From Bin87 sp034421995 (GTDB lineage Bacteria > Chloroflexota > Dehalococcoidia > Lucifugimonadales > UBA3495): a DNA stretch of 64,000 bases. The stretch is taken from NCBI GenBank assembly GCA_034421995.1, contig DAOUJY010000154.1:1-64000 (forward strand), in the 5' to 3' direction. A program made the translations under genes and the position numbers. Shown one piece after another: positions 16,530 to 23,592 of this stretch (within the stretch, counting starts at the first letter, position 1; the number at the start of each line of letters is the position of its first letter). The notes under the pieces are model-generated. The model made no database searches. It was not told where the DNA came from and saw nothing but the letters and a program-made list of their open reading frames with translations.

Positions 16530-17579
16530 TCAGGGGCCGACGTCGATTGGGGTGGTAACTGCGGGTACGCCGTAGTAGTTCATGATGATTTCGCTGTAGA
16601 TGCCGCTGTCGCCGCCGGCCTTGAGTATCAGGATGTCGTCGGGGCTGGCGACGGACATACGGCGCGCTTCGTCATCGCCCGGTTCAATCGGCCCGTTGAC
16701 CATGCCCAGGTATTTCAGCTCGCCCACGGAGCGCCAGGCCCGCTCGTACAGGTATTCCTGCATATCCCGGCGGCTCCAGCCCAGGCGGCTCAACAACTCC
16801 GAATGCCAGTGGCCCACCACCCAAACCCATTTAATTTCCCGCCCGAAATAGACGGCCATACCGTGGGACGACATTCCGTCGGCGATGGAATCCAGCAGGC
16901 TTTCGGCAGTGGCGCCGTAACGATTGGCGTGCATGGACGGGTCCTGGATCGTAGCCACCGTCACCGTGGATTGCTCCGCCGAGTATCCCAGACTGACGTG
17001 GAGCGGCTCCCAGGGACTGTTTTCTTCGTCCTCACCGATAACCACGCCGTACTTGGTGAGGCTGCCCATGCAACCCCGGTCCAGCAGGCCGGGGCGCTGC
17101 TCGAAAACGTTGAGCAGGATCAGCCGCAAGGCGCGGCCGATGGTGGAATTGGCCCGGTTGCCGGGGCTGAACAGGTTGTCGGTGCAGTTCAGGCCGATCT
17201 CCCGTCGGATGGGGCCATTTACGATGACCAGGACGCCGGTGGAGTTGGTGACCGCCGAAACCTCGTGGATGCAGTTGGGATCGTGTTCGAAAAGCACGCG
17301 GAAGACGGCCAGTACGATGGGGAAATACTCGGGCAGGCAGCCGGCCATGACGGCGTTGGCCGCGGCCTGCTCCGCCGTGAGCGCCCGGCGACGCACGGGA
17401 ACCTCGCCCAGCACGTCGCCGGGTTGCAGTCCCACGGCGTCCAGCATGGCCTGGACCCGGTCGGAGGTGGGCGGCACGACGGGCAGGCCGTCGGTCCAGC
17501 CACGGCGGTAGCATTCCTCGATGGCGTCCAGGGTATCGGGGTAGGGATGTACGGCAGCGCGTTGGGCGAGGTCAGACAA
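16530..17579 (-). CDS. Conserved protein of unknown function upstream of the UGSC gene
   Basis: A 349-residue protein without signal peptide or TM helix. Recognisable conserved stretches are EECYRRGWTDGLPVVPPTSD near residue 21, NAVMAGCLPEYFPIVLA near 75 and the C-terminal ILILKAGGDSGIYSEII. The GLPVVPPT and AGC..EYFPV segments occur in proteins I associate with UGSC genes, but no activity is established. It ends 22 bases before the UGSC start on the same strand, so the two form an operon. Cysteines at about 79 (AGC) and in NCIHE, NCTDN and GCMGS could be redox-active; this is inference. Confidence 0.65.
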   Translation of the reverse strand: MSDLAQRAAVHPYPDTLDAIEECYRRGWTDGLPVVPPTSDRVQAMLDAVGLQPGDVLGEVPVRRRALTAEQAAANAVMAGCLPEYFPIVLAVFRVLFEHDPNCIHEVSAVTNSTGVLVIVNGPIRREIGLNCTDNLFSPGNRANSTIGRALRLILLNVFEQRPGLLDRGCMGSLTKYGVVIGEDEENSPWEPLHVSLGYSAEQSTVTVATIQDPSMHANRYGATAESLLDSIADGMSSHGMAVYFGREIKWVWVVGHWHSELLSRLGWSRRDMQEYLYERAWRSVGELKYLGMVNGPIEPGDDEARRMSVASPDDILILKAGGDSGIYSEIIMNYYGVPAVTTPIDVGP

Positions 17580-17819
17580 AATTAAGCCCCCAGGGAGCAG
17601 GATCCTACGGATTGGTTCAACATAGACTCCGATATTCTACCAACGGCAGGGCGACAATCTCAACTTGGCGATTCGCTCATGCTTACCCAGTTTCCGTAAC
17701 CCTGAGTAGTAGGATTATTCAAGTAGGAAACTCGAAAATCGAGTTGCGGGGCCATGGGCCCCTTGCCGTGTCAGCAGCCGTAGCCGTAGAATCGACGATA
17801 TAGTATAAGGATACCAGCC

Positions 17820-18485
17820 ATGACCACCAACATCACACGCGAGCAGTTCCTGCAAGCCCTCAGGGACCATCCCGACTGGCGGGAGGAAATCCGTGCCCAG
17901 ATCCTGGGCGAGGAACTTATGCGCCTACCCGCCGCCTTCCAGGCATTCGTAGTCGGACAGCAGAAGTTCAACGACGAGATGCGGGAATTTCGCGACGAGA
18001 TGCTGGAATTCCGCCAGGAAACGCTCCGTCGGTTCGAAAACATCGACCGCCGCTTTGACCGTATGGAAAGTGACAGTTCATGGTTGAAGAACTTCTCCAC
18101 TGAGTTCAAGGCCAAGCGCGACGTCTTGGCCATCTGCCTGGCCGCGGGCTGTGAACTCGGCCGCATACTTACCACTGCGGAGGTGAATGACATCGCTATA
18201 GGACTCTCCGGAGCCGAGGTCACCTCCGGGGACCGGATCGGCTTCGCCAGGGCAGACTTGATCATCGAAGCGGCCCGAGCCGGCGAAACCACCTACCTGG
18301 CGGTGGAAATCTCCTACACCGCGGCCGAGCGCGACCAGCGCTGGGCCCAACGGAACGCGCAATATCTGGCCGACCACACCGGATGCCCCAGCGTGCCGGT
18401 GGTAGCCGGGGTGCGCCATGACGATGAACTCCAGCCCGCCATCGACCAAGGACACATCATCTGGGTCGAACTCGAGGAACCGTGA
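17820..18485 (+). CDS. Coiled-coil protein with predicted PD-(D/E)XK-like domain
   Basis: A 221-residue protein. Residues 1-40 are helical (ITREQFLQALRDHPDWREEI), about 45-80 form a heptad-rich coiled coil, and about 95-221 form an alpha/beta domain. The stretch DRIGFARADLIIEA followed by TYLAVEISYTAAERD has the D...E-x-S pattern of degenerate PD-(D/E)XK nucleases, with QRNAQYL as the conserved helix. Such DUF3782-like proteins are widespread in Cyanobacteria and Chloroflexota without known role. The 240-base gap upstream holds a GGGGCC-ATG-GGCCCC hairpin at 17748-17762 and a TATAGT sequence at 17799 that could be a -10 element. The ribosome site is weak (AAGGA). Confidence 0.75.
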   Translation: MTTNITREQFLQALRDHPDWREEIRAQILGEELMRLPAAFQAFVVGQQKFNDEMREFRDEMLEFRQETLRRFENIDRRFDRMESDSSWLKNFSTEFKAKRDVLAICLAAGCELGRILTTAEVNDIAIGLSGAEVTSGDRIGFARADLIIEAARAGETTYLAVEISYTAAERDQRWAQRNAQYLADHTGCPSVPVVAGVRHDDELQPAIDQGHIIWVELEEP

Positions 18486-18516
18486 GACACGGCGGGCGCT
18501 GTCGACGAGATACAGA

Positions 18517-19227
18517 TCAACGTCCGGCCATACCGAAGATATCCAGCAACTCGGCAAAGCCGCGGATCTCCCGGTGGGGCGCGATGCCGGTGTCGTTGGC
18601 AGCGGCGTTGCGATTCAGCCATACGCTGAGCATACCGTGGCGGTTTGCCCCCTGGACGTCGCTATCAAGGGAATCGCCGACGTGGGCAACGTGACGCGGT
18701 GCATCACCGAATTTCGCGAGGGCGTACTGGAAGATGCGCGGGTCCGGTTTGGGGAATCCGCAATCGTGGGCGAATACGATGAAGTCAAAAACGTCGTCGA
18801 GGCCCACCGCTTGAGGCGTGTTGTTTCCGTTTGAGATGATTCCCAGCCGGTAACGGTTTTTCAGAGAGGCCAGCGCGTCGGGCACGTCGTCGAAGGGTTT
18901 GGCGCCGGCCAGCCGCGCCTCCATGTAGGTGCTGAACAGTTCGTCGGCGATCCCCCGGTCGGCGGAACCGAGCAATTCCAGGGTTTTGAGCATGGCGGCG
19001 TACCGGATTTCTTCCTGCCTGACCGTTCCCTCGCCCATTTCCTGCGCCACGCCATCGCGGATGTCCATCATCCGTTGTACGGTAAGCCGCGCCGAGGGAT
19101 CCCCCGGCAGGATGCTCCTGAGGCGTTGCAGCGTGATCGCCAGGGCGTTTGCCATGGCCGACTGGAAATCCCACAGGGTGTCGTCCATGTCAAAGGTGAT
19201 GGTCCTGATATTTCGTAGATCGGGCAT
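18517..19227 (-). CDS. HAD-superfamily hydrolase
   Basis: A 236-residue phosphatase-like protein with all four HAD motifs: DMDDTLW near residue 13, IISNGN near 133, FPKPDPRIF near 160 and GDSLDSDVQGA near 186. A helical cap lies between motifs I and II (type C1). Relatives include phosphoglycolate- and pyrimidine-nucleotidase-like enzymes; the substrate cannot be told. It is the last gene of a tightly packed operon, starting three bases after the DUF2071 stop. Confidence 0.87.
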   Translation of the reverse strand: MPDLRNIRTITFDMDDTLWDFQSAMANALAITLQRLRSILPGDPSARLTVQRMMDIRDGVAQEMGEGTVRQEEIRYAAMLKTLELLGSADRGIADELFSTYMEARLAGAKPFDDVPDALASLKNRYRLGIISNGNNTPQAVGLDDVFDFIVFAHDCGFPKPDPRIFQYALAKFGDAPRHVAHVGDSLDSDVQGANRHGMLSVWLNRNAAANDTGIAPHREIRGFAELLDIFGMAGR

Positions 19228-19230
19228 GGT

Positions 19231-19995
19231 TCAACGAACTCCCCTCAACCGCTTCGGCATATTGAGTTTTACCGAGGAGCCGGACGCCAGCAGGGCAGAG
19301 GAAGGAGGGCCGGACATTATAGGACCAAACTGAGGGCCGTACACCGAGACGGCATCGCAGTCGATGCCCCACGGGCCGGCGGGCTGTATCAGCCAGGGCG
19401 GGCGCGTAAGAGTGTACGCCAAGGTCCGGCCTCCCGGTTTGCCGTTGTAGCCCCAATGGCGAGCGGTCAGAAACTCTTCCAGCGAACCCGGTTGGGCATA
19501 CACCGGTTCGGCGTCGCTCTCCAGCCAGAAACTGTGCTGGCGGCCAACGCTTTGCCAACCGTAGGCTACCCGGCGCTTCCCCGGCCAAGAAACGGCCTCC
19601 GGCCCGCTGAAGCGGTGGCACATGGAGACTGCGGAGAACGGCTCCCGGTACGCCAAACGGGCCACCCACGTCGTGACGCGGTGCGGGACCAGCTGGCGTA
19701 TGAACACCACGCCGGGCCCTCGGTCGTCGGCACTCGGCGTGCCCCGGACATAGAAGCGGAGGTTGACCTCTTCGTACCCCCGGGGCAGGGCGGGTATCCC
19801 GAAAACCCGGACGTCGTCGAACCACAGCCCGACGAGGCTGATGTAGCCGCTGCCGCCCCAACGGTCGATTTCCAGGCCCGTTGGGAGCAGGGGTTCCAGC
19901 AGCTCGTCGTCAACTGCCCACGACAGCAGGGCCACGTCGCTCCAGCGGGCGGCGAGAAAGCCGGGAGCGCGGAAGGGGAGCAGCGGGTTCCTCAC
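19231..19995 (-). CDS. DUF2071 (YqjF-like) protein
   Basis: A 254-residue protein of the DUF2071 family, which has an acetoacetate-decarboxylase-like fold. Features include WSDVALLSWAVDDELLEPLL near residue 18 (the W.....W.V....L...LP pattern), GLWFDDVRVFGIPALP near 57 and EEVNLRFYVRG near 76. It overlaps the end of the translin-like gene by four bases. No role is established for the family. Confidence 0.85.
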   Translation of the reverse strand: MRNPLLPFRAPGFLAARWSDVALLSWAVDDELLEPLLPTGLEIDRWGGSGYISLVGLWFDDVRVFGIPALPRGYEEVNLRFYVRGTPSADDRGPGVVFIRQLVPHRVTTWVARLAYREPFSAVSMCHRFSGPEAVSWPGKRRVAYGWQSVGRQHSFWLESDAEPVYAQPGSLEEFLTARHWGYNGKPGGRTLAYTLTRPPWLIQPAGPWGIDCDAVSVYGPQFGPIMSGPPSSALLASGSSVKLNMPKRLRGVR

Positions 19996-20633
19996 TGTCC
20001 CAGGTCGGATAGTTTGCGCTCCAGCCGCCTTTGCTGGAGCGATATGGTGAGATCGCCCCGGGTGCGTTCCAGCACGCCGCGCATGGCGTCGGTGCTGTGG
20101 CGCAGGCCGCCGGTTACGGCTTCGGGAAAGTCCACGGTGACCAGTATTCCGTAGATCTCGTCCATCAGTTCCATCAGCTCTTCGCAGCGTCCGGTTTCGT
20201 CCCGGCGCAGAGCGTCGAGGATGTAGCGGCGCAATTCGCCGATGACCTCGGCCATGCCGTTCAGGTACGCCGGCGGGTCCATGTCCAGCGTGTCGGCATC
20301 GGGAATGTCGCCGCCGGAGATTACCGCCAGCGTTATGTTGGCCTCGGCGAATTCCTTGCGGGCGTCGGAAAGGAAGCCGGCGTAGTAGATCTCCGGGTTG
20401 GCCGTGCGTATGGGGCGGGTTTCGGATAGTCGCTCGCCCGCCTCGGCGATGAGACGACGGGCCTCGTCGAAGTCGTTGCGATGCACGGCGCGAATGGCGT
20501 TGGCGGAATGGCGGATCACCTGGCGGGATACCGTCAACGCCTGCTCGCGGGCGCGATGGCGGCCGGTTAGTTCTTCGACGGCCTGGGCGGACAACGCGGC
20601 GAGATGCGGGCCGTAGCGGGTGGGCATCGACAA
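19992..20633 (-). CDS. Translin-like helical protein
   Basis: A 213-residue all-helical protein. Diagnostic stretches are RQVIRHSANAIRAVHRNDFD near residue 38, EIYYAGFLSDARKEFAEANI near 81 and DFPEAVTGGLRHSTDAMRGV followed by LERTRGDLT near 168, as in archaeal and bacterial translin homologues. Translin binds single-stranded RNA or DNA in eukaryotes; the prokaryotic role is unclear. Bacterial copies are sometimes wrongly called haloacid dehalogenases. It lies three bases after thiE and overlaps DUF2071 by four. Confidence 0.8.
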   Translation of the reverse strand: MSMPTRYGPHLAALSAQAVEELTGRHRAREQALTVSRQVIRHSANAIRAVHRNDFDEARRLIAEAGERLSETRPIRTANPEIYYAGFLSDARKEFAEANITLAVISGGDIPDADTLDMDPPAYLNGMAEVIGELRRYILDALRRDETGRCEELMELMDEIYGILVTVDFPEAVTGGLRHSTDAMRGVLERTRGDLTISLQQRRLERKLSDLGQ

Positions 20634-20636
20634 CTC

Positions 20637-21626
20637 CTAGACCCGGCCGCCGGCGGCGCGGATGGCTTCGGTGAGCGCGGCGGCGGCGGCTTCCGGTTCC
20701 GGGGCGCTGCCGACGGCCGCAGTGACGCAGATGGCGTCGGCGCCGGCTTCCACCACCGGGGCCACGTTGTCGGCGGTGATGCCGCCGATGGCCACCAGTG
20801 GCACCTGGGCGGCGGCGCGGGCCTGCTTCAACCGCTCCGGTCCCTGGGGAGCGCGGGTAACCTGCTTGGTGGTGGTGGTGTACATCGCGCCGAAGGCAAC
20901 GTGGTCGGCGCCCATCTGCTGGGATTCGATGATGAGATCAATCTCGCGGTTGGAACGGCCCAGCACCTGGCCCGGCGCAAGGATTTTGCGCGCTTCGGCC
21001 ACAGGCAGATCGGTCTGTCCCACGTGCAGTCCCACGTGGTCTGGTCCCAAGGCCGCGGCCAGGTCGGCATGATCATTGATGATCAGCAGGGCATCGTTGG
21101 CGGCGCAGAGGTCGCGGAGGGCGGCGCCCAGGGGAAACTGTTCGCCCTTGTCGCGCAGCTTGTCGCGCAGCTGGAGCATACGCGCTCCGCCGTTGATGGC
21201 GGCTCGGGCGATGTCCAGGGGATCCCGCCCGCCGGTTACTTCCGGGTCGATGATGACGTACAGACCATGAACGCGGTCCGCCTGTTCCCGGCGCAGGGCA
21301 GCGCCGATGCGCCCGGTGGCATCGTCCAGCGCGCGCCGCAGTTGCAACTCGGCGTCGGACCCGATCTGCCCGGCGTTGTGCATGGCGTGGAGCAGTCCGC
21401 CGGCGGCGTCGGCCAGAGAAAGCGCCTCACGCCGGTTGCGGGGCTGCCCGGCGCGCAGGGACGGCGGCGGGTTTTCGATGCTGACGTGGAGCCAACCGAT
21501 TTCGCCGCGCATGAAACCTTCGGGCATTGCGTCGGAGGCCAGCAGGCTCTCCAGGCAGCCCAGCAATGCCGGCGTAAGGTCGTATTCCGCGGAGTATTGT
21601 TCGGATCCGTTGTGTTCCGTGGTCAC
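20637..21626 (-). CDS. thiE: Thiamine-phosphate synthase ThiE with N-terminal extension
   Basis: A 329-residue protein. ThiE occupies about residues 120-325: GLYVIIDP, MLQLRDK (pyrophosphate side), LIINDHADLAAALGPDHVGL, HVGQTDLP, GRSNRE and VAIGGITADN are present in order. It would join HMP pyrophosphate and thiazole phosphate to make thiamine phosphate. The first 118 residues are a helical extension absent from ordinary ThiE (about 210 residues); I do not recognise it and it does not resemble ThiD2. The start overlaps the stop of the FmdB-like gene by four bases. No TPP riboswitch was seen upstream of the operon. Confidence 0.88.
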   Translation of the reverse strand: MTTEHNGSEQYSAEYDLTPALLGCLESLLASDAMPEGFMRGEIGWLHVSIENPPPSLRAGQPRNRREALSLADAAGGLLHAMHNAGQIGSDAELQLRRALDDATGRIGAALRREQADRVHGLYVIIDPEVTGGRDPLDIARAAINGGARMLQLRDKLRDKGEQFPLGAALRDLCAANDALLIINDHADLAAALGPDHVGLHVGQTDLPVAEARKILAPGQVLGRSNREIDLIIESQQMGADHVAFGAMYTTTTKQVTRAPQGPERLKQARAAAQVPLVAIGGITADNVAPVVEAGADAICVTAAVGSAPEPEAAAAALTEAIRAAGGRV

Positions 21627-21958
21627 AGGTCAAGTCCTTTTGGCGCTTCGCCGCTGCGGGCGGCGTCGATGGACTCCCGCACCGAGTTCGGCATATCCAC
21701 GCCGTGCCGCGCAAAGGATTCCTCCACGTGGCGGCCGATGTTGCGGGGGTCGCTGTAGTAATCGCGGCTGCTGCCGCCCACGGGGTTGGCCTCGTGGACG
21801 GACGCGGTGGTTTTGCCCATAGCGAAGGTGGACATTCGCCGTTCCATTTCCTCACTACCGCAGCTCTGGCAGTTCGCCGCGAAGGGGCTGTTGATGGAGC
21901 GGACGAAGAAGGACGATAGAGCTCCGCACTGTTGGCAGCGATATTCGTAGATGGGCAT
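21623..21958 (-). CDS. FmdB-family zinc-ribbon protein (copy 1)
   Basis: A 111-residue protein beginning MPIYEYRC, with a zinc ribbon formed by Cys8, Cys11, Cys30 and Cys33, as in FmdB regulatory proteins. The C-terminal 70 residues are polar, with SVRESIDAARSGEAPKGLDL at the end. It lies four bases after a second FmdB gene and overlaps thiE. FmdB proteins are putative regulators; no target is known here. Confidence 0.85.
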   Translation of the reverse strand: MPIYEYRCQQCGALSSFFVRSINSPFAANCQSCGSEEMERRMSTFAMGKTTASVHEANPVGGSSRDYYSDPRNIGRHVEESFARHGVDMPNSVRESIDAARSGEAPKGLDL

Positions 21959-21962
21959 TGGC

Positions 21963-22280
21963 TCAGTCGTCCGGATGGCTTATCTCGTGCCGGTGTTCGT
22001 GGAAGTCCGGAGTGACCAGCCCGCCCATGGCGTCGCTCATGCGGCCCATGTGGGCGTCGATGCTGCCGATGTGGCTGTCGTCGAGATCGCCGGCGGCGTT
22101 GTCGGGCATCCAGTTGAGGCTTTCACCCCAGGAGCGGTGAAAGGAGAACCCGGATACCAGACGCGTGAGGTCGGCGCCGGCGCAACTGCCGCAGGCCAAA
22201 GCGTCGGCCGGCGTCCAGCTGTATACCAGGCGCGACTGGTGTTGTCCGCACTGATTGCAACGGTATTCGTAGATGGGCAT
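21963..22280 (-). CDS. FmdB-family zinc-ribbon protein (copy 2)
   Basis: A 105-residue protein with the same MPIYEYRC start and four cysteines at 8, 11, 30 and 33. The C-terminal part is rich in Asp and His (EHRHEISHPDD), unlike the adjacent copy, so the two may have diverged in metal or partner preference. It follows the HEPN-like gene at 22320 with a 39-base gap and heads the metabolic part of the operon. Confidence 0.83.
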   Translation of the reverse strand: MPIYEYRCNQCGQHQSRLVYSWTPADALACGSCAGADLTRLVSGFSFHRSWGESLNWMPDNAAGDLDDSHIGSIDAHMGRMSDAMGGLVTPDFHEHRHEISHPDD

Positions 22281-22319
22281 AACGCCGGAATTGTAGCACA
22301 GCGGCGCTTCACTAATGGA

Positions 22320-22679
22320 CTAAGGTGTGGTCAAGATGAGCAGGAGCTTGTCCAGCAGAGCTTCGACTTCGTCCAGTCTTTCGGCCACTTCGTCTGCTGG
22401 CGTGTCGTTTTCGTAGAAGTTCTCATGCAGCGCGCTGGCGGTGTCGAACAGTCGGCGGATATCGCCGTCGCCGGTTTCGGCCCGGAGCCGGCTGATGATC
22501 CGGTGGTAGTGTCGGTGACGGTTGTGCTCCCAGCCTCGTTGTTCGGCGATAGCTTTGAGCATCTGCGCGGTGGCGCCCCAGCCTTTTTCGGACGCCTGTG
22601 CCAAGTCGCCGGCAGACAGTTCTTGCCTGGCCTGCGCCAGAAAACGTTCGCTGGCTTGTTGGTAGTGCTGGCTGGTCAT
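22320..22679 (-). CDS. PaREP1/HEPN-like helical protein (copy 1)
   Basis: A 119-residue all-helical protein. ASEKGWGATAQMLKAIAEQR near residue 28 and GWEHNRHRHY correspond to ASNKLWGAAAHAIKAVAEKK and GWQHGSHA in the protein at 33289-33651. Both resemble PaREP1-type HEPN proteins. The ATG at 22679 has GAGG nine bases upstream. It is the first gene before the FmdB-ThiE operon on the same strand. The function is unknown; HEPN folds are often RNases or substrate-binding partners. Confidence 0.7.
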   Translation of the reverse strand: MTSQHYQQASERFLAQARQELSAGDLAQASEKGWGATAQMLKAIAEQRGWEHNRHRHYHRIISRLRAETGDGDIRRLFDTASALHENFYENDTPADEVAERLDEVEALLDKLLLILTTP

Positions 22680-22746
22680 GTGTGAGCCCTCGGCGTACTT
22701 GGACAGGTTAGCAAGTTCGTCGCCCTTGGGCAATGATGTGCAAGCG

Positions 22747-22904
22747 CTCACCCGTACCCACTTGCCGCCAGCTGTCATTGCGAGAATGCCCTCAGGCATT
22801 CGTGGCAATCTCGTTGCGGCATTTACGGCTGCTCGCGGAGAACCTTTGCTGCGCCGACGAGATTGCCACGCTCCGCTCGCAATGACAACGCGGGTACGCG
22901 TGAG
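22747..22904. repeat. MITE-like element, TCATTGCGAG core
   Basis: The ends read CTCACCCGTACCCACTT and, inverted, GCGGGTACGCGTGAG. Inside are TCATTGCGAG and CTCGCAATGA, and CAATCTCGT opposite ACGAGATTG. The copy at 30812-30968 has the same order and nearly the same length (158 versus 157 bases). No transposase is present, so it would be a non-autonomous element. Confidence 0.8.
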
Positions 22905-22944
22905 TGTGAAAGCAGCGGGTAGCGTTCCGCTGACACCCCAACCC

Positions 22945-22974
22945 TTGCCTAACAGCACATTAGTTCGCTATACT
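22945..22974 (+). promoter_or_regulatory. Candidate sigma-70-type promoter
   Basis: TTGCCT at 22945-22950 and TATACT at 22969-22974 are separated by 18 bases. Transcription would start near 22981. The nearest plus-strand gene is polA, 600 bases away, so either a long leader or a separate transcript would be made. Confidence 0.4.
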
Positions 22975-23262
22975 ATACCCCACGTGTCAGGCAGCAAGCC
23001 CATGGCCACGGCCCATCTGTCCAACACCACATCTGAATATCGGGTTCACAGGGTTCAGGTATCACGGTCAACCGCTGCCGCCGTACAGGGTCGCAGATGC
23101 GCCTGTGGCGTGCAGCACGTCGGATCTTCTGGACCGCTGGCTAGCGCCCATGAGCCGGTAACCGCAATACCGATACGCACAAGCTAGTACGGCAGGTCAC
23201 CACCTCTGCGCGAAAGTCGCCCCTGCGCCCTGCTCCGGCAGGACGCAACCCGGACTTCCTTC

Positions 23263-23294
23263 CCGGGATTCCGGCTTCCGCCGGAATCCCGGGC
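23263..23294. repeat. Perfect palindrome of the CCGGAAT repeat family
   Basis: CCCGGGATTCCGGC, loop TTCC, GCCGGAATCCCGGG: a 14-bp perfect stem. Its core ATTCCGGC/GCCGGAAT is that of the repeats at 3241, 4527 and 45673. It could act as a strong RNA hairpin but lacks a T-run. Confidence 0.65.
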
Positions 23295-23526
23295 GGGGCC
23301 GGTCGTGGGGCGCTCCGCACGCGCCAACTTAGCACTTCAATTCGCAGACCCACTCGCCGACCCACGCTCTCTGGCCGCAGCCCCGACAACCTGAACCCCC
23401 CGAACCCGCAGCCAACCAAACCACCGACCGACCAACCAAAGGAGAAAAACCCAGACAACCACCCCGCTGCCACGCAGTCTAACTTTCTCGTCATTTCGGA
23501 TTTTAGTAGCGAAATTTCCTCTGATG

Positions 23527-23532
23527 TATAAT
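23527..23532 (+). promoter_or_regulatory. Candidate -10 box of polA
   Basis: A consensus TATAAT lies 61 bases before the chosen polA start codon, in an A/T-rich stretch that stands out from its surroundings. No good -35 hexamer is present at 16-18 bases; TTAGTA is the nearest. Confidence 0.4.
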
Positions 23533-23592
23533 GCCACAACGGATCCACTGCCGCGGCGGAGACGCCGCAACCAGTCCTGCGGGAGTACGCTT

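Larger units (their letters stand above)
22905..23520. other. Non-coding stretch upstream of polA
   Basis: No convincing gene on either strand. It contains the candidate promoter at 22945, a structured segment around 23085-23120 in which CGCC-ACAGG can pair with CCTGT-GGCG, and the perfect 14-bp palindrome at 23263-23294. The last part, before the polA promoter, is pyrimidine- and A-rich. It may encode a small RNA, but no known RNA family was recognised. Confidence 0.4.

Noticed and set aside
23240..23275. RNase P RNA on the minus strand, suggested by GGAAGTCCGGG
   Set aside because: Only this short stretch resembles the P4 region; the remaining conserved segments and the 3' partner strand are missing, and the sequence abuts a dispersed repeat.
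23141..23548. A 135-codon minus-strand open frame upstream of polA
   Set aside because: It crosses a palindromic repeat, has an Arg/Gly-rich shadow composition and no ribosome site.
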